DNA of 51,682 bases from Candidatus Thioglobus sp. (GTDB taxonomy: Bacteria > Pseudomonadota > Gammaproteobacteria > PS1 > Pseudothioglobaceae): positions 1 through 51,682 of the forward strand of contig JAOJBP010000010.1 in assembly GCA_028228555.1 (NCBI GenBank). The letters run 5' to 3'. The notes below the pieces were generated by a model. That model was not told where the DNA came from and did not search any database. It worked only from the letters and a program-made list of their open reading frames with translations. Shown piece after piece: positions 45,421 to 51,682 of the stretch (positions are counted from its first letter, which is position 1; each line of letters starts with the position of its first letter). A program made the position numbers and the translations under genes.

Positions 45421-46385
45421 TAGATAATTTTGGCTTGCATTAGCGTGTGTGTATTAATCGCGCCTAAGACTTGGTTGTTCTCATCAACTACAGGTAAAGA
45501 ATTTAAATTAAATTCATCCATTATCTGAACAGCAGCCATTGCAGGTTTATCTGCAAGAATTGTTTTACAATTTGGCACCATTACCTCTTTAATTCGCAAA
45601 TTTTGAATGTCAGCATGTGTTTCTAATACACGGCGTAAATCACCATCAGTAAAGATGCCTTCTAAATAATTATTGTCTGTAATAAGTACCATGCCTAATG
45701 CCTTTTGACTCATTACTAGTAATGCATCTAGTAGTTTTGTATCTGCGCTAACCATTGGAATCTCATCGCCAGTTTTCATAATATTATGAACAAATGTCAA
45801 CAGCCTTCTACCAAGAGCGCCTGATGGATGAGACCTGGCGAAATCATCTGGACTAAAGCCTTTATTGGTGAGAATGCTTACAGCTAATGCATCACCCATG
45901 GCTAGAGCTACAGTTGTTGAAGAGGTAGGTGCCAGGTTATGTGGACAAGCCTCTTTTTCAACACCTACGTTTAAATGAACATCACTAATTTGCCCAATTG
46001 AAGAGTTTTGATTACCAGTCATGCTAATAATAGAAACACCCAAACGCTTAATAACAGGAACAAGTGTCATGATTTCATCAGACTCACCCGAATAAGAGAT
46101 GCAGATAGCAACATCATTTTGTTCAATCATACCAAGATCGCCATGTCCAGCTTCACCAGGATGTACGGCAAATGCAGGCGTTCCAGTAGAAGCAAAGGTT
46201 GCAGCAATTTTATTACCAATATGGCCAGATTTACCCATACCAATTAAAACCACCTTGCCTGTACAATTTTGAATGAGGTGACAAGCATCAATAAAACCCT
46301 GATCAAGTTGATTGGCTAATTGAGTTACGGCGCCGGCCTCAATCAAGATAACTTGTTTGGCAGTTTCTAATAAAGTGTTAGACAT
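45420..46385 (-). CDS. kdsD: Arabinose-5-phosphate isomerase
   Basis: Interconverts ribulose-5-phosphate and arabinose-5-phosphate, the first step to KDO for LPS. The 321 residues include an N-terminal SIS domain (VVLIGMGKSGHIGNKIAATFASTGTPAFAVHPGEAGHGDLGM) and two CBS domains from about residue 205. GALGRRLL links the two parts. The length matches KdsD/KpsF. The stop codon abuts the palindromic element; no other KDO gene is adjacent. Confidence 0.95.
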   Translation of the reverse strand: MSNTLLETAKQVILIEAGAVTQLANQLDQGFIDACHLIQNCTGKVVLIGMGKSGHIGNKIAATFASTGTPAFAVHPGEAGHGDLGMIEQNDVAICISYSGESDEIMTLVPVIKRLGVSIISMTGNQNSSIGQISDVHLNVGVEKEACPHNLAPTSSTTVALAMGDALAVSILTNKGFSPDDFARSHPSGALGRRLLTFVHNIMKTGDEIPMVSADTKLLDALLVMSQKALGMVLITDNNYLEGIFTDGDLRRVLETHADIQNLRIKEVMVPNCKTILADKPAMAAVQIMDEFNLNSLPVVDENNQVLGAINTHTLMQAKII

Positions 46386-46412
46386 AATTAACTTTGATAA
46401 TAAATATTGTTG

Positions 46413-46458
46413 TTGATTTTATCAATTATAAGACTCGATGAGTAACGAAAAAATTAAA
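46413..46458 (+). pseudogene. Decayed copy of the phosphatase gene start
   Basis: 46 bases match 48085-48130 at 40 positions. They cover the sequence before the start codon and the first codons of the low-molecular-weight phosphatase gene. The copy reads MSNEKIKDN and then stops, against MSDEKVKIL in the intact gene. It lies in the 180-base gap between kdsD and the thioesterase gene. Nothing else is clear in that gap. Confidence 0.65.
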
Positions 46459-46565
46459 GATAACTAACCAGTTGACTCATAATAGATAAGTATATTTTGT
46501 ATTGTAATTATTCAATATAATAGGCGAATGACAGTCTGCGACTCAAAAAAAGTAAAAGGTAAATT

Positions 46566-46976
46566 ATGCTTTCTAAAGAAAAACTAACTGAATTCTTAGC
46601 ATTAGAATTCCCTCAAACAAAATGCTACATTGATAAAGTTGGAAATCGGAGTGCTAGCGTTAGACATAAAGTTGGAATTGATGAATTACGTCCTGGCGGT
46701 ACAGTCTCTGGTCCAGTTATGATGGCCACTGCCGATGTGGCCTTATATATAGCAATTCTTGGTGAAATTGGACTCGTGCCACTCATCGCAACTACAAGCT
46801 TAACTATTAATTTTCTTCGTAAACCTTCATCAAAAAAAGACATTCTTGGTGAGTGTTCATTAATAAAAGTGGGAAGATCTTTAGTTGTTGGCGAAGTTAC
46901 TTTGTATTCTGATGGTGAAGTAGAGCCAATAGCCCATGTTGTTGGCACCTACTCAATACCTCCACAAAGAAGTTAA
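46566..46976 (+). CDS. PaaI-like hotdog-fold thioesterase
   Basis: Small acyl-CoA thioesterase family protein of 136 residues. The hotdog core RPGGTVSGPVMMATADVALYIAILGEIG is followed by LVPLIATTSLTINFLRKP, and Asp55 in ATADVALY would be the active-site acid. AAAGGTAAATTATG gives a ribosome binding site. The physiological substrate is unknown. Together with the acyltransferase downstream it is flanked by the direct repeat described at 46413 and 48085. Confidence 0.85.
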   Translation: MLSKEKLTEFLALEFPQTKCYIDKVGNRSASVRHKVGIDELRPGGTVSGPVMMATADVALYIAILGEIGLVPLIATTSLTINFLRKPSSKKDILGECSLIKVGRSLVVGEVTLYSDGEVEPIAHVVGTYSIPPQRS

Positions 46977-47014
46977 CAAAACACTTAAAGCTAGTAATGG
47001 TATTGTGAATTATT

Positions 47015-47962
47015 TTAATATAAAGAATTTTTACCATCAGGTCGAGTTCGATAAAGCTTCATCAGCCACATATACTGCGAAGGGTGTCGTTTAATTAATT
47101 GCTCTAAATGATGATTAAGTTTATAAGCATCATCCTCTGAACTACTACTGGGATATTCTTCAATAGGAGAAGTAATAACCACCTTATATTTTGATATTTC
47201 TTCATCATAATAAGAGAAGCAAGGCAAGCTAACAGCTTTTCCTAGTTTGGCAATACGAGCAGGAGTAGTTAACGTCGCTTTTTCTTTGCCAAAAAAAGGT
47301 GCAAAAACTGAATTCTTTTTACCAAGATCCTCATCAGGTAAAAAGATAAGGAGTTGTTTTGGGATTAATTCTCTAATTATTTTACGCAACCCTTGTTCGC
47401 GTGAAATAACGAACTTGACATATCGACAGCGACTTTTAGTAATAAGCCAATTTATAACAGGGTTGCCAGACTGTTTGTAAGAGCCATAACAATCATAATT
47501 AAAGCTTAGAGCTATAGGGGCAAACTCCAGCATAACACTATGGGCAAGTAAGATTATTACGCTTTGATTTTTCTCAATCGCTCGATCTATAAATTCCTTA
47601 CCCTCGATGCATACTAGTTTATTTAGACGTCTTCTGGAGGCAAAGAATAATAAGCTATAGTCTAATAAGGCACAACCATACCATTGTAAATGTTGCCTTG
47701 CAAGCTGATGCTGGGCATCACTATTTAATGTTGGAAATACAATTTTGATATTTGTTAAAACGATATGACGGCGTTTTTTATTCCTAAAATAGATAAGACG
47801 GCCAATAAACCGACCAATAAGATGTCTTAAAGATTGAGGCAGTAATGATACTAAGAAGAAAATAGAAAGTCCAATCCAGGTTAACCAATAACGTGGCTGA
47901 AGAAAAGAAAATTTGAAGTTTACTTCAACATTGTTACTACTAGAATCCGTGTTATTAATCAC
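47015..47962 (-). CDS. Lipid A biosynthesis acyltransferase homologue (LpxL/LpxM/HtrB family)
   Basis: Inner-membrane acyltransferase of 315 residues. A membrane segment lies at residues about 29-48 (WLTWIGLSIFFLVSLLP). The catalytic HX4E motif is HSVMLE in ILLAHSVMLEFAP near residue 140. FLPDEDLGKKNSVFAPFFGKEKATLTTPARIAKLG is the strongly conserved region. It adds a secondary acyl chain to the lipid A precursor; which position cannot be told from sequence. It is oriented against the thioesterase gene, with 38 bases between their ends. Confidence 0.9.
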   Translation of the reverse strand: MINNTDSSSNNVEVNFKFSFLQPRYWLTWIGLSIFFLVSLLPQSLRHLIGRFIGRLIYFRNKKRRHIVLTNIKIVFPTLNSDAQHQLARQHLQWYGCALLDYSLLFFASRRRLNKLVCIEGKEFIDRAIEKNQSVIILLAHSVMLEFAPIALSFNYDCYGSYKQSGNPVINWLITKSRCRYVKFVISREQGLRKIIRELIPKQLLIFLPDEDLGKKNSVFAPFFGKEKATLTTPARIAKLGKAVSLPCFSYYDEEISKYKVVITSPIEEYPSSSSEDDAYKLNHHLEQLIKRHPSQYMWLMKLYRTRPDGKNSLY

Positions 47963-48084
47963 AACTTAAACCATTTGAATTAAATTACAGCTATCAATAA
48001 AGATTTTATCAAGATGTAACTTAAATTGAGTATCAAATTTCAATGATGTGTCAAACATGAGTAACTTTACAATAGATATAATGT

Positions 48085-48130
48085 TTGATTTTATCAATTA
48101 TGAAAGTCAATGAGTGACGAAAAAGTTAAA
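48085..48130 (+). repeat. Intact copy of the direct repeat at 46413
   Basis: This segment covers the last 25 bases before the phosphatase start codon and its first seven codons. It matches 46413-46458 at 40 of 46 positions in the same orientation. A TATAAT at 48077-48082 lies just upstream; its counterpart upstream of the older copy is partly preserved but broken. Confidence 0.7.
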
Positions 48131-48586
48131 ATTTTATTCGTATGTATGGGTAATATTTGTAGGTCACCAACTGCTGAAGGCGCCTTTAGGTCGCAAGTAG
48201 ATAGGCGCGGTCTTGAGGATTTATTTGAAATTGATTCAGCAGGGACACATGCTTATCATGTAGGTGAAAAACCAGATTCAAGATCACAAATAGCGGCGGC
48301 TAAGCATCAGGTAGATTTATCTAGTCAGCGAGCACGCCAAGTTCATCAGAGTGATTTTTATTATTATGATCATGTCTTTGCTATGGATGAATCTAATTTG
48401 TCCAACATTAGAAATATGTGCCCTAAGGAGTTTCAACATAAGTTGTCTTTGATGCTAGATAACATTCCAAACAATAAAACAAAAAGTGTACCTGATCCAT
48501 ATTTTGAAGGCCGATTTGATGACGTATTTGAAATGCTCAATCGTGCTAGTAATTTTTTATTAGACAGCTTAACGAAAAAGGCCTAA
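48110..48586 (+). CDS. Low-molecular-weight protein tyrosine phosphatase
   Basis: Cytoplasmic phosphatase of 158 residues. The N-terminal P-loop CMGNICRSPTAEG carries the CX5RS nucleophile motif, and the general-acid loop is DPYFEGRFDD near residue 130. Such enzymes dephosphorylate tyrosine kinases of capsule synthesis or arsenate; no wzc or ars genes are adjacent, so the role is open. The 147-base gap upstream contains TATAAT at 48077-48082. It precedes the str operon promoter. Confidence 0.93.
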   Translation: MSDEKVKILFVCMGNICRSPTAEGAFRSQVDRRGLEDLFEIDSAGTHAYHVGEKPDSRSQIAAAKHQVDLSSQRARQVHQSDFYYYDHVFAMDESNLSNIRNMCPKEFQHKLSLMLDNIPNNKTKSVPDPYFEGRFDDVFEMLNRASNFLLDSLTKKA

Positions 48587-48592
48587 AACTTA

Positions 48593-48622
48593 TTGACATA
48601 AGCGCCCCTAACACAGTATAAT
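48593..48622 (+). promoter_or_regulatory. Sigma-70-type promoter of the str operon
   Basis: Perfect -35 TTGACA (48593-48598) and perfect -10 TATAAT (48617-48622), 18 bases apart, 79 bases before rpsL. The consensus match is the best in the window and fits ribosomal-protein expression. The CCCCGAAAAAACAACGGGTGG stretch (near 48638-48658) may form a weak leader hairpin. Confidence 0.85.
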
Positions 48623-48701
48623 TCACCCCTTTATTGCCCCCGAAAAAACAACGGGTGGCTGTAAGTTACTTAAATTAAAAGAGATTTGGAGAAATAGCGA
48701 T

Positions 48702-49076
48702 ATGTCAACAGTTAATCAATTGGTACGTAATCCACGTAAAAAGAAGGTTGTTAAAAGTGGCGTGCCAGCATTAGACAGCTGCCCTCAAAAACGCGGAGTA
48801 TGTACTCGTGTTTATACAACTACACCTAAGAAACCTAACTCAGCATTACGTAAAGTTGCTCGTGTAAGGCTTACTAATTCAGCTGAAGTTACTACTTACA
48901 TTGGTGGTGAAGGTCATAACTTACAAGAACACTCAGTGATTCTTATTCGTGGTGGTCGTGTTAAAGATCTACCTGGTGTTCGTTACCACACAGTTCGTGG
49001 AGCGTTAGATACCGTTGGTGTTGATGGCAGAATGCAAGGTCGCTCTAAGTACGGTACTAAGAAGCCTAAGAAATAA
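48702..49076 (+). CDS. rpsL: 30S ribosomal protein S12
   Basis: Decoding-centre protein of 124 residues, with the universal segments [18 protein letters not shown] (streptomycin-resistance Lys position) and [28 protein letters not shown] precedes the start. Lysine at the common resistance site is wild-type. rpsG follows after 28 bases. Confidence 0.99.
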   Translation: MSTVNQLVRNPRKKKVVKSGVPALDSCPQKRGVCTRVYTTTPKKPNSALRKVARVRLTNSAEVTTYIGGEGHNLQEHSVILIRGGRVKDLPGVRYHTVRGALDTVGVDGRMQGRSKYGTKKPKK

Positions 49077-49089
49077 CAATAATATATAA

Positions 49090-49572
<483 letters not shown>

Positions 49573-49602
49573 TCGAACATTTAGATTTAAGGATTTAAGA
49601 AA

Positions 49603-51682
49603 ATGGCAAGAAATCACCCACTTAGTCGCTACCGTAATGTCGGTGTTATGGCGCATATTGATGCTGGTAAAACCACTACAACTGAACGCGTACTTTTGTA
49701 CACAGGACGTACTCACAAAATTGGTGAAGTACATGACGGTGGTGCAACCATGGACTGGATGGAGCAGGAGCAAGAACGTGGCATTACCATTACTTCTGCT
49801 GCAACTACTTGTATGTGGAAAGGCATGGACGAACAGTTTGAAGAGCACCGTATCAACATTATTGATACTCCGGGACACGTTGACTTCACCATTGAAGTAG
49901 AACGTTCACTTAAAGTATTAGACGGCGCATTGGCTTTATTTTGTGCGGTAGGTGGTGTTGAGCCTCAGTCTGAGACTGTATGGCGTCAAGCTAATAAGTA
50001 CAATGTTCCAAGAATTGGTTTCGTTAATAAGATGGACCGTGCTGGTGCAAATTTCTTGCGTGTTTGTGAGCAAATCAGAACTCGTTTAGGTGGCAACCCA
50101 GTGCCAATGCAGATTGCAATCGGTGCTGAAGAGGACTTTAAAGGTGTTGTAGATTTAATCACTATGAAGGCTATTTTCTGGAATGAAGAAGACCAGGGTG
50201 CTACATACGAAACAACAGATGTTCCTGCAGATTTACTAGATCTTGCTGAAGAAAAACGTGAAGCTATGGTTGAAGCAGCTGCAGAAGCTAATGATGTGTT
50301 AATGGAAAAATACCTTGAAGAAGGTGAGTTAACTAATGATGAGATTAAAGAAGGTATTCGTCATCAAACAATCAATAGTCAAATTATTCCAATGTTTTGT
50401 GGTTCAGCCTTTAAAAACAAAGGTGTGCAAGCAGCATTAGATGCAATTATTATGTATATGCCATCTCCAGTGGAAGTAGATCCGATTGAAGGTATTTTAG
50501 ATGATAAAGATGAAACTAGAGCGCCTCGTCCAGCTTCTGATGACGAACCGTTTGCAGCATTAGCATTTAAAATTGCAACTGACCCATTCGTAGGTACATT
50601 AACTTTCTTCCGTGTTTATTCAGGTGTTCTTAGAGCTGGTGATTTCGTATACAACTCATCAAAAGGCAAAAAAGAACGTATTGGTCGTATGGTGCAAATG
50701 CATTCTAACGAACGTGATGAAATTAAAGAAGTTCGTGCTGGTGATATCGCTGCCGCTATTGGTCTTAAAGACGTAACAACGGGCGATACGTTGTGTAGCA
50801 TGGATGATAAAATCGTTTTAGAAAGAATGGAATTCCCTGAGCCGGTTATTGCACTTGCTGTTGAGCCTAAAACTAAAGCTGACCAAGAAAAAATGGGCAT
50901 TGCTTTAGGTAAATTAGCAGCTGAAGATCCTTCTTTCCGTGTCTCTTCAGATGAAGAATCTGGTCAGACTATTATTGCTGGTATGGGTGAGCTTCACTTA
51001 GATATTATTGTAGATCGTATGAAGCGTGAATTCGACGTTGAATGTAACGTTGGCGCACCACAAGTATCTTACCGTGAAGCAATTACAACGTTAGTTGAGC
51101 ACCAACATAAGTTCGCTAAGCAGTCTGGTGGTCGTGGACAATATGGACATGTTCATTTACGTATAGAACCTCAAGAGCCTGGTGCAGGTTATGAGTTTGT
51201 TGACGAAATTAAAGGTGGTGTTATTCCTAAGGAATACATTCCTGCAGTTAATAAAGGTGTTCAAGAGCAAATGGAAAATGGTGTTTTAGCTGGCTTCCCT
51301 CTAGTTGATCTAAAAGTGACTGTTTATGATGGTTCATATCATGACGTTGACTCAAATGAGATGGCGTTTAAGATTGCAGCTTCTAAATGTTTAGCAGAAG
51401 GTGTTAGATTAGCTAACCCTCAATTACTTGAGCCAATGATGTCTGTAGAAATTATAACTCCTGAAGAATACATGGGTGATGTCATGGGTGATCTTAATAG
51501 ACGTCGTGGTTTGGTTGGCGCTATGGAAGATCTTCCAAATGGTAAGCAATTGAAAGCAGATGTTCCATTAGCAGAAATGTTTGGTTATGCAAATGACCTT
51601 CGTTCAGCGACTCAAGGTCGTGCTAGTTATTCAATGGAATTCTCAAAGTATACGGCAGCACCGAAAAATGTTGCTGATGACG
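49603..51682 (+). CDS. fusA: Translation elongation factor G (3' end cut by window)
   Basis: Translocase GTPase. It starts [31 protein letters not shown], with G1 AHIDAGKT, then G3 DTPGHVD and G4 NKMDR. The coding region is open to the last base (693 codons plus one base). Typical EF-G is about 700 residues, so only a few C-terminal residues are missing. AAGGATTTAAGAAA gives the ribosome binding site. tufA would be expected next. Confidence 0.98.
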   Translation, partial: MARNHPLSRYRNVGVMAHIDAGKTTTTERVLLYTGRTHKIGEVHDGGATMDWMEQEQERGITITSAATTCMWKGMDEQFEEHRINIIDTPGHVDFTIEVERSLKVLDGALALFCAVGGVEPQSETVWRQANKYNVPRIGFVNKMDRAGANFLRVCEQIRTRLGGNPVPMQIAIGAEEDFKGVVDLITMKAIFWNEEDQGATYETTDVPADLLDLAEEKREAMVEAAAEANDVLMEKYLEEGELTNDEIKEGIRHQTINSQIIPMFCGSAFKNKGVQAALDAIIMYMPSPVEVDPIEGILDDKDETRAPRPASDDEPFAALAFKIATDPFVGTLTFFRVYSGVLRAGDFVYNSSKGKKERIGRMVQMHSNERDEIKEVRAGDIAAAIGLKDVTTGDTLCSMDDKIVLERMEFPEPVIALAVEPKTKADQEKMGIALGKLAAEDPSFRVSSDEESGQTIIAGMGELHLDIIVDRMKREFDVECNVGAPQVSYREAITTLVEHQHKFAKQSGGRGQYGHVHLRIEPQEPGAGYEFVDEIKGGVIPKEYIPAVNKGVQEQMENGVLAGFPLVDLKVTVYDGSYHDVDSNEMAFKIAASKCLAEGVRLANPQLLEPMMSVEIITPEEYMGDVMGDLNRRRGLVGAMEDLPNGKQLKADVPLAEMFGYANDLRSATQGRASYSMEFSKYTAAPKNVADD

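Overview
The window is an AT-rich chromosomal segment of a chemolithoautotrophic, sulfur-oxidising gammaproteobacterium. An alpha-carboxysome operon, soxB, a TauE-type sulfite exporter family gene, an Rnf complex, gammaproteobacterial LPS genes (lptE, kdsD, a lipid A acyltransferase) and the efp/epmA pair all point that way. The overall look resembles the SUP05/Thioglobaceae group, but that placement is inference from gene content and base composition, not a phylogeny.

Region 1 (1-13.7 kb) is a CO2-fixation island on the + strand. It holds csoS2, csoSCA, csoS4A, csoS4B, one csoS1 shell gene, a bacterioferritin-like gene, an acRAF (pterin-dehydratase-like Rubisco assembly factor), a ParA-type ATPase (McdA-like) and a small lysine-rich repeat protein that looks like McdB. 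These are followed by cbbO and cbbQ (Rubisco activase), two SulP permeases (probable inorganic carbon uptake) and a 126-aa protein of unknown function. The Rubisco genes cbbL/cbbS are not in the window and are probably just upstream. Together the genes would build, position and supply a carboxysome and keep its Rubisco active.

Region 2 (13.7-18 kb, - strand) carries the tmRNA gene ssrA, then tyrS, proA, holA and lptE. Region 3 (18-28.8 kb, + strand) holds ftsH-folP-glmM, a TauE-family exporter, rnfABCDG with no rnfE at the locus, queA, a HIT protein and a thioredoxin-like protein. Region 4 (28.8-38.3 kb) has a ketopantoate-reductase-like gene and sucCD on the - strand. On the + strand it has efp-epmA, a Sel1-repeat protein, a YcgN-family protein, a DUF2914 protein, argG, a FAH-family enzyme and rubrerythrin.

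Region 5 (38.3-42 kb, - strand) has tRNA-Cys, tRNA-Gly, pgsA, tRNA-Arg, murF and murE. Region 6 (42.2-48.6 kb) has soxB, a HupE/UreJ-like membrane protein, a 123-bp nested palindrome, kdsD, a thioesterase, a lipid A acyltransferase homologue and a low-molecular-weight tyrosine phosphatase. Region 7 (48.6 kb to the end) is the str operon rpsL-rpsG-fusA behind a clear sigma-70-type promoter, with fusA cut by the window edge.

The most interesting signals are these: a candidate programmed frameshift site in csoS2; a McdB-like protein built on nine AKKPA-type repeats encoded by near-perfect 15-bp units; the SulP pair with a small unknown gene behind the carboxysome genes; the missing rnfE; a perfectly centred nested palindrome at 45.3 kb; and a decayed second copy of the phosphatase gene start, which leaves two other genes flanked by direct repeats. 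No stretch longer than 300 bases lacks a gene.
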